A stretch of DNA of 26,880 nucleotides, from the NCBI GenBank assembly GCA_020633625.1, contig JACKDJ010000046.1:1-26880 (forward strand). The letters run 5' to 3'. Origin of the DNA: Myxococcales bacterium (lineage in GTDB: Bacteria; Myxococcota_A; Bradymonadia; REDH01). A model generated the notes under the pieces. It had not been told where the DNA came from. It saw nothing but the letters and a program-made list of their open reading frames with translations, and searched no databases. The translations under genes were made by a program, and so were the position numbers. Position 1 is the first letter of the stretch; every line of letters starts with the position of its first letter. Below are positions 17,539 through 25,711 of the stretch, piece after piece.

Positions 17539-18828
17539 TCAGTGGAGGTTCTCGATTCGGAAGATGACTCCGTGAAGATCGGCGACATACGCGTCGCCTC
17601 GCTCGTCCTCGCCGAACGCCACGAACATCGCGCCACGCACGCTGAACAGGTCGTCGGCGTCGCGCGTCGCTTCGTTGTTCGGGCGCAGCGTCCGGATCCA
17701 GCCCCCGCAGACGTCGGCGAAGAGGAAGCCGCCGCGGATGTCGCGGACCTGGCCGCGATAGACGATGCCGCCGGTGACCGAGCAGCTACCGCTGAGGTGC
17801 AGGTACTCGTAGGCTGGCACCACGGTCCCGCTCGCATCGCAGCCGGTGTCGGGCTCGAAGCAGTGGGTGCCCTCGAGGCGGTCCCAACCGAAGTCGAGGC
17901 CGCCCGTCGCGTCGACCGAAGCGACGGAGATCTCCTCTACCTTGTTTTGACCAACGTCGGCGATCACGATCTCCCTTCTGCCGAGGTCGAAGGCCCACCG
18001 CCACGGGTTTCGCAGGCCCACCGCCCAGATCTCCGGGTGTTCGCCGGGCGCGGTTGGCAGACGGTTCCCTGCGGGGACTCGGTACGCGGCGATCGGCCCG
18101 GCGCTCCCGGCTGCGGCTGGCGGATCCGTGCCCGCGACGCGGTCGGTCCCTTCGGCCGCGACCGACGGACCGGAGACATCGATGCGGAGCATCTTACCAA
18201 GCATCGAAGTCGGGTCGACGGCGTTCTGGTTCGGGTCGCCAGCGCCGCCGCCGTCGCCGGTGCCGATCCAGAGCATGCCATCGGGTCCGAACCGGAGCTG
18301 TCCCCCGTTGTGGTTGGGGAACGGCTGCTGGATCTCGAGCAGCACCTCTTCGGTTGAGGGGTCGATCGACGCCGCTGCGGGCGTCGCAGCGCTGAAGCGG
18401 GCGATCACGGTCTGACCGCGTCGACCGGTGTAGTCGACGTAGAGTCGCCCGCTCGTGGCGAAGTCGGGGGCGAAGGCCACGCCAAGGAGGCCCCGCTCCG
18501 ACGACCTGGCGTCGACGCGGTCGCGGATGTCGAGAAAGGGGTCGGCGTCGGGCACACCGTCGCGGAGCACGAAGATCCGACCTGACTTGTCGACCACGAA
18601 GAGGCGCCCCGAACCGTCGGCCGCGTTCTGAATGTCGACCGGCGCGAACGGCATCCGGACGACGGCGACGAGCGCCGCTCCGAACGCACCCTCGACCGTC
18701 GTTGGAAGGGCCGCGGATGGCGGCGGGACGAACGGCGGGGTCGGACGCGTCCAGTACCAAACCGCGATACCTGCGGAGGCGACGAGGAGCACCAGCAGCA
18801 CACGGAGCCGACGGGGAGTGCTTGGCAT
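17539..18828 (-). CDS. PQQ-type glucose/sorbosone dehydrogenase family protein
   Basis: 429-residue six-bladed propeller of the soluble quinoprotein glucose dehydrogenase/HHIP-like family, expected in the periplasm. An N-terminal hydrophobic segment (about 8-25, VLLVLLVASAGIAVWYW) is followed by a Pro-rich linker, so it is membrane-anchored or secreted. Family motifs: RGLLGVAFAPDF (112-123), NHNGGQLRFGPDGMLWIGTG (172-191; His173 corresponds to the catalytic His), GDGGGAGDPNQN, EIWAVGLRNPWRWAFD (Arg273) and IADVGQNKVEEI. It would oxidise an aldose with PQQ, but many members have unknown substrates. No PQQ biosynthesis genes are nearby. The ATG at 18828 has no clear Shine-Dalgarno. Confidence 0.9.
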   Translation of the reverse strand: MPSTPRRLRVLLVLLVASAGIAVWYWTRPTPPFVPPPSAALPTTVEGAFGAALVAVVRMPFAPVDIQNAADGSGRLFVVDKSGRIFVLRDGVPDADPFLDIRDRVDARSSERGLLGVAFAPDFATSGRLYVDYTGRRGQTVIARFSAATPAAASIDPSTEEVLLEIQQPFPNHNGGQLRFGPDGMLWIGTGDGGGAGDPNQNAVDPTSMLGKMLRIDVSGPSVAAEGTDRVAGTDPPAAAGSAGPIAAYRVPAGNRLPTAPGEHPEIWAVGLRNPWRWAFDLGRREIVIADVGQNKVEEISVASVDATGGLDFGWDRLEGTHCFEPDTGCDASGTVVPAYEYLHLSGSCSVTGGIVYRGQVRDIRGGFLFADVCGGWIRTLRPNNEATRDADDLFSVRGAMFVAFGEDERGDAYVADLHGVIFRIENLH

Positions 18829-18927
18829 CGGTTGGCTCGAATGGGGAGCATCGGGAGTACGTCAGAGCGGGCCGTTCTGCCAGCGCGTTCGGCGTGTCGG
18901 GTGCCCGCCATCCGGTCGACCGGGCGG

Positions 18928-19005
18928 CTACCTTGGCTGCGTGCGCAGCAGCGCCGCGATGTCGGCGAGGTCCTCGGGGAGGTCGAGCTTGCCCCGATCA
19001 CCCAT
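18928..19005 (-). pseudogene. 25-codon stub of a truncated second gene
   Basis: ATG 19005 overlaps the stop of the small gene at 18998-19234 by 8 bases (ATGGGTGA). It encodes 25 residues (including GKLDLPEDLADIAALLR) and then TAG at 18928. The peptide has the look of the N-terminus of a larger protein; similar LDLPED-leader starts are known to me from nucleotidyltransferase-like proteins, but that identity is weak. Downstream frames show no continuation, so this is either a remnant of a deleted gene or a genuine tiny gene. Confidence 0.4.
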
Positions 19006-19234
19006 CCTGACGTGGCATGAAAAACACGCATCCCGGCCACTCCGATCGCGGCAGCGGCGGGAGCGGGAGTAGTCCCGCGGTCGTCCACGCTCGCGCGTTG
19101 AGCGCGGCGAACGCGGCGAGCCTCTCCTCGGCCGAGAGCCCGTCGTAGAGCGCAGGCTCTGCGGTCCCGGGCTCGGTGACCTCGCCGACCCAGGACTCTC
19201 GACGCCGCTGTGCTCTCTCAGACCTCTCAGTCAT
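18998..19234 (-). CDS. Small soluble protein, unknown function
   Basis: 78 residues from ATG 19234; the frame is open further upstream but that part is low-complexity and unlike coding sequence. The N-terminus is charged (MTERSERAQRRRESWVGEV), followed by a helical stretch GLSAEERLAAFAALNARAW and a Pro-rich end with LPRSEWPGCVFFMP. No signal peptide and no membrane segment. There is no Shine-Dalgarno, but a -10-like TATCGT sits six bases before the ATG, so the message may be leaderless. Its stop overlaps the ATG of the stub gene by 8 bases, a coupling typical of two-gene modules such as toxin-antitoxin or nucleotidyltransferase pairs. The function is not recognised. Confidence 0.6.
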   Translation of the reverse strand: MTERSERAQRRRESWVGEVTEPGTAEPALYDGLSAEERLAAFAALNARAWTTAGLLPLPPLPRSEWPGCVFFMPRQDG

Positions 19235-19421
19235 GTGTAAACGATAGCAGGCGCCGGGCAGGACGGGAACACGAGCGCGATAGTGCCGCCGTTGTGCCGC
19301 GACAGGGGAGGTCGGCGGGTCGCGACCCCCGAGGGCGGGGGCCACGATGGCCGACAGGGGGAGACTCTTGCATGCCCTCGCCCGCCCCACCCCACCGTGA
19401 ACTGGACTGCCAGCGCTCACC

Positions 19422-20435
19422 GTGGACAATCCTGGCGTGAGCCCTCCCCCTGACATCTCTGTCGTCGTCCCCGTCTATGGCGGCGCGACCACCATCGAGG
19501 CGCTCGCAGAGCGCGTGGACGCGACGATGTCGGCGCGCGGCTGGAGCTACGAGCTGATCTTCGTCTGCGACCGCCCGCGCGACGGGTCGTGGGAGGTGGC
19601 TCGACGGCTGGCAGCGTCGGGGGCGTGCGTGCGCGCGCTGCTGCTTCGTCGGAACTTCGGGCAACACCCGGCCACTCTGCTCGGCATTCGCGAAGCCCGC
19701 GGCGAGACCATCGTCACGATGGACGAAGACCTGCAGCACAGCCCGGAAGACATCCCACTGCTGGTCGAGACGAGCCGCGCGATGTCCGGGATCGCATACG
19801 GCATCGCGGAGGAGCTGCAGCACGCTTGGTGGCGAAACGTCACGTCCCGCACCGCGAAGTGGCTCGTCGCGCGGTACGTCGGGTTCGACGCGCGCGACGT
19901 CTCGGCGTTTCGCGCGTTCCCCGCCACGTTGCGGGCGGCGTTTGCCGATTACCGCGGTGAGCGTGTTGCGATCGACGTGCTGCTGAGCTGGGCCGGCGCG
20001 CCGGCGCGCGCGGTTCGGTGCGCGTTTGCTCCGCGCGCCGGCGGCGAGTCCGGCTACACCCTTCGCAAGCTCGTCGCCTACCTCGGCGACCTGCTGCTCG
20101 GCTACAGCACAGCGCCGCTCCGTTTGGCGTCGTGGCTCGGGCTGGTGGCGGTGGTGGCGGCGATCGCGATCGGCGCGTACGTGCTCGCGAACTGGTTCGT
20201 CCACGGTTCGGCAGTGCCGGGCTTCGCATTCCTCGCGCTCTCGGTCGCCGCGTTCTCGGGTGCGCAGCTCCTCGCGCTCGGCCTGATCGGCGAGTACCTG
20301 GGGCGGCTGTACTTCAACAGCCTGCAGAAGCCTCAGTACCTCGTCGAGGCGTCAGTGTCGTTTGGTGCCGACTCGGTGAACGGGAGAGACAGCGCGACGC
20401 CGAGCGCTGGCTCGCCGGCGGCGGCGCCCGAGTAG
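19422..20435 (+). CDS. Family 2 glycosyltransferase (polyprenyl-phosphate type)
   Basis: 337-residue GT2 enzyme similar in layout to DPM1/ArnC/GtrB, which move a sugar from a nucleotide donor to polyprenyl phosphate at the cytoplasmic face. It shows ISVVVPVYGG (12-21), RNFGQHPATLLGIREA (77-92), the metal-binding DEDLQHSPED (101-110) and two C-terminal membrane segments (about 235-258 and 266-292) ending GLIGEYLGRLYFNSLQKPQY. The usual DDGSxD motif is replaced by CDRPRDGSWE. The start is GTG 19422 or GTG 19437; neither has a clear Shine-Dalgarno. Its last 103 bases overlap the 3' end of the convergent DUF2079 gene. Family is firm; donor and acceptor are unknown. Confidence 0.9.
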   Translation: MDNPGVSPPPDISVVVPVYGGATTIEALAERVDATMSARGWSYELIFVCDRPRDGSWEVARRLAASGACVRALLLRRNFGQHPATLLGIREARGETIVTMDEDLQHSPEDIPLLVETSRAMSGIAYGIAEELQHAWWRNVTSRTAKWLVARYVGFDARDVSAFRAFPATLRAAFADYRGERVAIDVLLSWAGAPARAVRCAFAPRAGGESGYTLRKLVAYLGDLLLGYSTAPLRLASWLGLVAVVAAIAIGAYVLANWFVHGSAVPGFAFLALSVAAFSGAQLLALGLIGEYLGRLYFNSLQKPQYLVEASVSFGADSVNGRDSATPSAGSPAAAPE

Positions 20436-22207
20436 GCGACCCCGCGGTACTCGCGGCCGGTGACGTCGTAGAGGCGCAGGCGCAGGTCGCCGATGCGGAC
20501 GCGGTCTGCAGAGCGGATCGCGACGGAGACGCCGACGGGTAGCGTCGCGGGGTCGACCAAGCCAGCAAAGGCGTCGAGCTGTGTGGACCCTCGCTCCAGC
20601 TCGGCGACGATAGCGACGGCTGGCGCGGGGGTCTCGCGCGGCGGCGACGTTCGCGTCACGGCGCCGACGACGATGCCATCGATGACGGCGAGATCGCAGA
20701 CGCCGATGCCGGCGTCCGGCCAGGCGGCCTGGAGGTTCGTACACCGCGTCGTCGCGTCCGGGCTGCGCAGCACGGGGGGAGCCTCTTGCGGCGTCGCGCG
20801 CCGGCGCAGCAGCGCGATGCGGCCGCTGGCGATCCCCACGAGGCGAAAGCCGGAGCGAGTCACGAGGAATCGTCCGATCGAGCTGAACCGCGGGCTGTCT
20901 ATGGCCGCCCACTCGAGGTCGTCGGGCGCGCGGCCGAGCTCCGAGAGCGCCGCGTGCAGCGTCTCGGTGCTGTAGACGACGGGGCGATCCGAGAACATCG
21001 TTCCAAACATCGAGGGGACGGCGACGCCGCCCTCGCTCGGGATCACGTCGAGCAGGGCGTGGCAATCCGCCTGCCACGCCGCGGCGTCCGGGTCGAACGC
21101 GAAGTGCTCGGCGCTGAACCGGCCGCCACCTGGCGCGGCACCGAGCCAAGCATACATACCCGCGCCGACGAGGGTCGAGAAGAGGAGGACGGCGCGGCCA
21201 CCGCGCGCGCCTCGCTCGAGCCAGCGCCGAAGGCCGGACGTCGCGGCGACGACCAGGCCGGGCGCTGCCAGGAAGGGGTAGTGGAAGTTGAGGGCGTACT
21301 CCGGCAGCTTGGTCGCGGCGAGCACGAACGCGAGCCCTGGCAGGACTGCCGCCGCCCACCGCCAGCCGAGCACGGCGAAGCCGCCGCCGACGGCCGCCGC
21401 GGCGAGCGCGAGCTGAGCGCGCGCGCCGGCGAGCCCTTCGCCCGTCCCCCCAAACAGCTCCGCGGTCGCGAGGTCGGCGCGGACCCCAGCGTCGCCGCCG
21501 GCGAGCGCTGGGCGCACGAACCACCAGTAGACGGCAAACCAAGCGAGCAGTGAGGCGGGTACGAGTAGTCGCGCGGCGGCTTCGCGGCGTCGCCACCGGA
21601 TGGGAGCGCCGAGCACGGCGACGGCGCCGATGACACCTAGCTCCTCGCGGGTGAGCGCGGCGGCGACGACGAGGAGGTAGCCGACGCGGTCGAATCCGCG
21701 ATCCCGGTCGGCCCGGAGCAGCGCGGCGACGAGGAGCGGGACGCCGATCAGCTCGGGACGCGCATCGAAGAGGAAGGGGTTCATGATCAGAGGCGACACC
21801 GCGACGGCGACGACCGCCCAAACAGTCGCGGCCCCCGAGAGCGCCGCGCGTTCGGGGCCGGCCACGGCCACGGCGCGACGCGCGGCAGCGGCCACGAGCG
21901 CGGCAGTGGCGGCGAAGGCGGCGGCCTGACACGCGACGAGGACGCGCGCGGGATGCACGATCCACACGAGCGGCGCGAGCGCCAGGAAGACCACATTGGC
22001 GTGGATGCCGAACCAGTGGGTTCCGTACGCGGTGTTCAGCGGGGCGCCGTGCGCCACTCCCCACAGGGACCGTCCATACAGGAGCGCGTCGTACGACTGA
22101 GACTCGCCGAGCTCGAACGAGCGCCACAGCAGAGCGGCCACCACGCCGCCGAGCAGGGCGGCGATGACCGCGACGATGCGTGCGGTCGCCCGCGGGTTGT
22201 CGCTCAT
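20333..22207 (-). CDS. DUF2079 multi-spanning membrane protein (copy 1)
   Basis: 624 residues. The frame is open upstream, but the ATG at 22207 overlaps the stop of the preceding paralogue in an ATGA and begins a clean sequence MSDNPRATARIVAVIAALLG. About ten hydrophobic segments lie in the first 400 residues. Shared family blocks are SYDALLYGRSLWGVAHG, NPFLFDARPELIGVPLL, LTREELG and LNFHYPFLAAPG, followed by AAPGGGRF and a C-terminal soluble part (about 390-624) with SEGGVAVPSMFG. DUF2079 proteins resemble GT-C glycosyltransferases using lipid-linked donors, so a role in surface glycan assembly fits the neighbours; this is inference. The C-terminus overlaps the GT2 gene on the other strand by 103 bases. 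Confidence 0.85.
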   Translation of the reverse strand: MSDNPRATARIVAVIAALLGGVVAALLWRSFELGESQSYDALLYGRSLWGVAHGAPLNTAYGTHWFGIHANVVFLALAPLVWIVHPARVLVACQAAAFAATAALVAAAARRAVAVAGPERAALSGAATVWAVVAVAVSPLIMNPFLFDARPELIGVPLLVAALLRADRDRGFDRVGYLLVVAAALTREELGVIGAVAVLGAPIRWRRREAAARLLVPASLLAWFAVYWWFVRPALAGGDAGVRADLATAELFGGTGEGLAGARAQLALAAAAVGGGFAVLGWRWAAAVLPGLAFVLAATKLPEYALNFHYPFLAAPGLVVAATSGLRRWLERGARGGRAVLLFSTLVGAGMYAWLGAAPGGGRFSAEHFAFDPDAAAWQADCHALLDVIPSEGGVAVPSMFGTMFSDRPVVYSTETLHAALSELGRAPDDLEWAAIDSPRFSSIGRFLVTRSGFRLVGIASGRIALLRRRATPQEAPPVLRSPDATTRCTNLQAAWPDAGIGVCDLAVIDGIVVGAVTRTSPPRETPAPAVAIVAELERGSTQLDAFAGLVDPATLPVGVSVAIRSADRVRIGDLRLRLYDVTGREYRGVAYSGAAAGEPALGVALSLPFTESAPNDTDASTRY

Positions 22208-24261
22208 GGCGTGATCGGGAGCGCTCGGAGTGGGGTGGCGCTGCCGGGCGTGCGCGCGGGGACCGGGTGACCGTCGACCGTCGCGACCGCGAGCTGGAGC
22301 GCGCCGCTCTCGGGAGCGGGGTGCTCGCTGACGAAGACGGCGGCGACTCCGCGAGGCAGGTGCCCCGGGCTCACGAGCCCGTCTACGCATCGGGCGAAGT
22401 CGGCGGCGCCGTCTGGAATGACGACGGCGACCACGAGCGGGGTGTTGGCGGTATCGACGCTCTCTGTGCGCCGGATCGCGGCTGCGACGCGGCCGTCGGT
22501 GAGGCGCCGCGCCGCGCACAGCTCCAGGCCGAGTGACGGCCAGCTTCCCAGAGGTGCGGAGCAGTCGACGTCGACGGCGGGGACCTGGGCGGCGACCGCA
22601 GGGTCTCGCGTGAGCAGGGCGAGCTTGTTTGCCGCGGTCCCGACGAGTCGGAAGTCATGCCACTCCACGAGGGTGCGCCCGGTGCTCGCCCACGCACTGC
22701 GGGGCACGGCGACCCAGTCGACGCCGGGCGGCGCTGCGTCCGGTGTCACACGAGTCGCGTAGGTGGCAAACGGCATGATGAGGTCGCGGTCTGCGATTGG
22801 CGCGGCCAGTTCGTGGGGAGCAGCGACCCCGACCGCGGAGGGAATCGACGCGATCAGCGCGTGCGCTTCGGCGAGCTGGTCGAGCTCGACGATGGCCTCT
22901 TGCGTGTCGAGTCCGAGGTAGAAGTTGCCGGCGCGAAACCGGCCACCGCCCGGCGCAGCGCTCGATGTCGCGTATGCCGCCACCACACAGGCGGCGACGG
23001 CGAGCGTCGGCCGCGCGGAGCGCCACCGCTGCTGGATGAGCCGCTGCCATCCGTCGGCAAAGGCGACGAGCACGCCCGGCGTGGCGAAGAGAACGTAGTG
23101 GAAGTTGAGGATCAGGGGCTGCATCCGGCTCGAGAGGAGCAAGAACAGCAGCCCGGGGATCGCGGGGCCTAGCCAACGCCATCCGAGCGCCGTCAGCCCG
23201 CCCCCGCCGATCAGCGCCGCGGCGATGATCTCGAGCTTGTACGCGGCGGTCGCGCCGAGCCCGAGGTGGGTTTCGTCGCCAAACGCCGACGCGACGTTCT
23301 GCGCGATCTCATACGAGCCGTCCCCTATCCACTGCCGAAAGCCGAACCAATACAGCGCCCACCAGCCGACCGCGGCGGCCGCGACTCCGAGCCTGAGTCG
23401 GAGCTGATGCGTCCACGGCCGGGGCATCGGAGCGAGCGTCATCGCCCCGACGATGACCATCATCGTCTCTTCGCGGACGAGGAGCGCGGCGAGCATCAGT
23501 CCGACGGAGAAGCGGTCGAAGGCAGCGGCGCGGCGAGCACGGAGCAGTCCGGCAGTCAGGAGCGGGACGGCGATCAGGTCGGGGCGGACGTCGAAGAGGA
23601 ACGGGTTGAGGACGACCGGCGCCCCGATGGTCGTTGCGATGCCGGCAAGGAGCGCCGCCGAGACGACGAACCAGGGGTCGCGACGGCGGGCGACGGCGAC
23701 GCGCTGCGCGTCGTCTGCCACGAGCCAGACGGTGGCGCCGAACGCGAGCGACTGCGCCAGCGCCAACACCTGCGCGGGGTGCAGGAACCACGCGATCGGA
23801 GCGAGCGCGAACAGCAGAAAGTTCCCGTGAATCGAGAGCGAGTGCAGCTCGACCATTGGGTTGTAGAGGTGTCCGTGCGCCATTCCCCACAGTGACCGCG
23901 TGTAGATCGCGGAGTCGTAGCTGTGCGCCCAACCGGCGAACACGAGGCGCCAGAGCAGGGCGTACATGGCGGCCGTCGCACCGATCGCGGCAAGGTGTGC
24001 GGCCCAACTGGCGTCGCGCAGCACCCGCGACCGCGAGGGGCGGAGGTCGGCCAGTGGGCCGCCTTGGGCGGCGCTGACCACCGGCGGGCTTGGCGCGACG
24101 ACCGACGGTGCGCCGCTGGCGGCGACAGCCTGAGGGGCCGGGCCGGCCGTGTCGACGGGCTCGGCGGCCAGTTGCGGCCGGTCGTTGGACACGGGGGGCG
24201 GGTTGGAAGGCGGGGCCGTGTGAAGACATCGCATCGTACCGCGTCGCGTCGTCGCTGTCAT
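22204..24261 (-). CDS. DUF2079 multi-spanning membrane protein (copy 2)
   Basis: 685 residues, a paralogue of the downstream gene. An N-terminal Pro/Ala-rich cytoplasmic extension (1 to about 80) precedes the first membrane segment. Matching blocks are SYDSAIYTRSLWGMAHG, NPFLFDVRPDLIAVPLL, LLVREETMMV, LNFHYVLFATPG and AAPGGGRFRAGNFYLGLD. Start is uncertain: ATG 24261 or ATG 24234, neither with a clear Shine-Dalgarno. Its TGA overlaps the next ATG by 4 bases (ATGA), so the two are translationally coupled. A GT-C-like role in polysaccharide or glycolipid synthesis is inferred from the family and from the adjacent GT2 and rml genes. Confidence 0.85.
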   Translation of the reverse strand: MTATTRRGTMRCLHTAPPSNPPPVSNDRPQLAAEPVDTAGPAPQAVAASGAPSVVAPSPPVVSAAQGGPLADLRPSRSRVLRDASWAAHLAAIGATAAMYALLWRLVFAGWAHSYDSAIYTRSLWGMAHGHLYNPMVELHSLSIHGNFLLFALAPIAWFLHPAQVLALAQSLAFGATVWLVADDAQRVAVARRRDPWFVVSAALLAGIATTIGAPVVLNPFLFDVRPDLIAVPLLTAGLLRARRAAAFDRFSVGLMLAALLVREETMMVIVGAMTLAPMPRPWTHQLRLRLGVAAAAVGWWALYWFGFRQWIGDGSYEIAQNVASAFGDETHLGLGATAAYKLEIIAAALIGGGGLTALGWRWLGPAIPGLLFLLLSSRMQPLILNFHYVLFATPGVLVAFADGWQRLIQQRWRSARPTLAVAACVVAAYATSSAAPGGGRFRAGNFYLGLDTQEAIVELDQLAEAHALIASIPSAVGVAAPHELAAPIADRDLIMPFATYATRVTPDAAPPGVDWVAVPRSAWASTGRTLVEWHDFRLVGTAANKLALLTRDPAVAAQVPAVDVDCSAPLGSWPSLGLELCAARRLTDGRVAAAIRRTESVDTANTPLVVAVVIPDGAADFARCVDGLVSPGHLPRGVAAVFVSEHPAPESGALQLAVATVDGHPVPARTPGSATPLRALPITP

Positions 24262-24318
24262 CGCGGTCGCGGCAGTCTATCGGAGCGCCCGCCGGCGTGC
24301 GCGGCTCGCCTCGCGCTG

Positions 24319-24346
24319 TGGCGAACGCGCCGGGACCGGGTATGCT
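24319..24346 (+). promoter_or_regulatory. Candidate promoter for the ATP-grasp/HAD gene
   Basis: TGGCGA-16-TATGCT lies 45 bases before ATG 24391, in the 129-base divergent gap shared with the DUF2079 gene. Weak match to a housekeeping promoter, based on the hexamers alone. Confidence 0.25.
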
Positions 24347-24381
24347 GCGTCGACGCGCGGCCGCCGCCGGCGCGAGTCGAC

Positions 24382-24385
24382 GAGG
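24382..24385 (+). promoter_or_regulatory. Shine-Dalgarno deciding the ATP-grasp/HAD start
   Basis: GAGG five bases before ATG 24391. The frame is open upstream as far as 23923 through the antisense of the DUF2079 gene, but the family homology begins at this ATG. Confidence 0.65.
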
Positions 24386-24390
24386 TACGG

Positions 24391-25662
24391 ATGCGAGTCC
24401 TGGTCTTTCCGTCGTGCAACGAGCCCGGGCTCGAGATCATCGACGCGCTGTGCCGCCACCCACGCGTAGAGGTGTTCGGTGCGGCGAGTGTACCGGAGCA
24501 GGAGGACCCGTCGGTCGCGCTCCTCGGCGCGCGGCGCGCAGCGCTGCCTTCGCTGTACGACGGCGGATTCTATAGGGCGCTCCGGGCGCTCTGTGCGGCG
24601 TGGTCGATCGACCTCGTGTTCCCGACGGTCGATGTCGTCGTCGAGGCACTGTCCGAGAGGGAGCTCGGGAACGCGCGGGTCATCGCCCCCAGCAGCGCGC
24701 TTGCGTCGATGGCGCGGTCGAAGACGGCGACCTACGCGGCGGTCGAAGGCCTCATCCCCGTCGCGCGGGCGTTCGCTGACGGCAAACCACTCCCCGCGTT
24801 CGCGAAACCGGATGACGGCAGCGCCTCCCGCGGCGCGAGGCTCCTGTCGACCGTGCAGGCGGTCGCTGCCGCCCGCGCCGAGGGGCTCCTGGTCCAGGAG
24901 TGGCTGCCCGGCCGCGAGTACACGGTCGACTGCGTGGGCGACGCGAGCGGCGAGCTGATCGGGCTCGCGGTCCGGGAGCGTGTCGCGGTGACGGCCGGGC
25001 TGGCGCGGACGAGCCGAGTCGTGCGGAACGAGGCGATCGAGGCGGGCGTTCGCGCCGTCGCCGAACGGCTCCGCATAGCCGGGCCGTGGTTCGCTCAGCT
25101 TCGGGAAGACGCCGGCGGCGTCGCGCGGCTCATGGAGATCAACGTCCGCGTCGGAGGCTCGAGCGGAGCCACGCGGCTGGCCGGGATGAACATCCCGCTG
25201 CTGGCGGTGCTGTCGTTCTCGGGCGTGTCGGTCGTCGCGCCGCGAGTGCTGGCCGGAATGACGGTGACGCGACGGCTCGACCGGGTCGGGGATGTGGCCG
25301 ACTTCGACGACGTGATCTGGGACCTCGACGACACGCTTCTCCGTGCAGACGGCACTGTCGACGCCGAGCTCGTCGGGTGGTTGTTCCGCTTTGCGAACGC
25401 CGGAAAGCGCCAGTGGATGGTGTCGAAGAACCCGGACCCGCGGGGGGCGATGGCGGCCGCCAGGATCCCGGACTTGTTTGGTGCGGTCGTCGCCACCGAC
25501 GACAAGCTGGTGGCGCTCCCGGAGCTGGCGCGCACGCACGGGATCGACCTAGGGCGCGCCGTGATGGTCAACGACTCGAACAGTGAGAAGCTGGCGCTCG
25601 AGCGGGCGTTGCCCGCGCTTCGGAGCTTCACTCCAGACGCCGTCTGGGCGCTGCGTTGCTGA
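24391..25662 (+). CDS. ATP-grasp ligase fused to a HAD-like phosphatase
   Basis: 423-residue two-domain protein. Residues about 1-295 form an ATP-grasp enzyme: N-terminal Rossmann-like MRVLVFPSCNEPGLEII, nucleotide-binding AKPDDGSASRGAR (Lys139), QEWLPGREYTVD (169-180) and metal-binding LMEINVRVGG (Glu249, Asn251). Residues about 305-423 form a HAD domain: motif I DLDDTLL (Asp311, Asp313), motif II Ser345 in MVSKNPDP, motif III Lys372 and a motif IV-like NDSNSEK with Asp395. ATP-grasp enzymes of this type make amide or carbamoyl bonds; HAD domains remove phosphate. Substrates are unknown. Its place between glycosyltransferase-like genes and rmlA suggests modification of a surface polysaccharide or sugar precursor. 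Confidence 0.85.
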   Translation: MRVLVFPSCNEPGLEIIDALCRHPRVEVFGAASVPEQEDPSVALLGARRAALPSLYDGGFYRALRALCAAWSIDLVFPTVDVVVEALSERELGNARVIAPSSALASMARSKTATYAAVEGLIPVARAFADGKPLPAFAKPDDGSASRGARLLSTVQAVAAARAEGLLVQEWLPGREYTVDCVGDASGELIGLAVRERVAVTAGLARTSRVVRNEAIEAGVRAVAERLRIAGPWFAQLREDAGGVARLMEINVRVGGSSGATRLAGMNIPLLAVLSFSGVSVVAPRVLAGMTVTRRLDRVGDVADFDDVIWDLDDTLLRADGTVDAELVGWLFRFANAGKRQWMVSKNPDPRGAMAAARIPDLFGAVVATDDKLVALPELARTHGIDLGRAVMVNDSNSEKLALERALPALRSFTPDAVWALRC

Positions 25663-25701
25663 GGCGCGTCCGAGCGCCGAGGGGCCGCAGCGGCGGCTGC
25701 G
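25663..25701. terminator. Paired hairpins between convergent genes
   Basis: GGCGC-6-GCGCC at 25663-25678 and CGCAGC-GGCG-GCTGCG at 25686-25701 lie in the 49-base gap between the stops of the ATP-grasp/HAD gene and rmlA. They may act as a bidirectional terminator. Stems are short and no U-tract follows. Confidence 0.4.
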
Positions 25702-25711
25702 CGCCGGTCGT

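Noticed and set aside
19210..19440. 76-codon plus-strand frame before the GT2 gene
   Set aside because: Low-complexity Arg/Pro-rich translation with no Shine-Dalgarno; overlaps the better-supported minus-strand small gene.
23923..24390. Upstream extension of the ATP-grasp/HAD protein
   Set aside because: It lies antisense to the DUF2079 gene, is Arg/Gly-rich, and a Shine-Dalgarno with ATG at 24391 marks the homologous start.
24277..25539. 420-codon minus-strand frame opposite the ATP-grasp/HAD gene
   Set aside because: Arg/His-rich shadow; all ATP-grasp and HAD motifs are on the plus strand.
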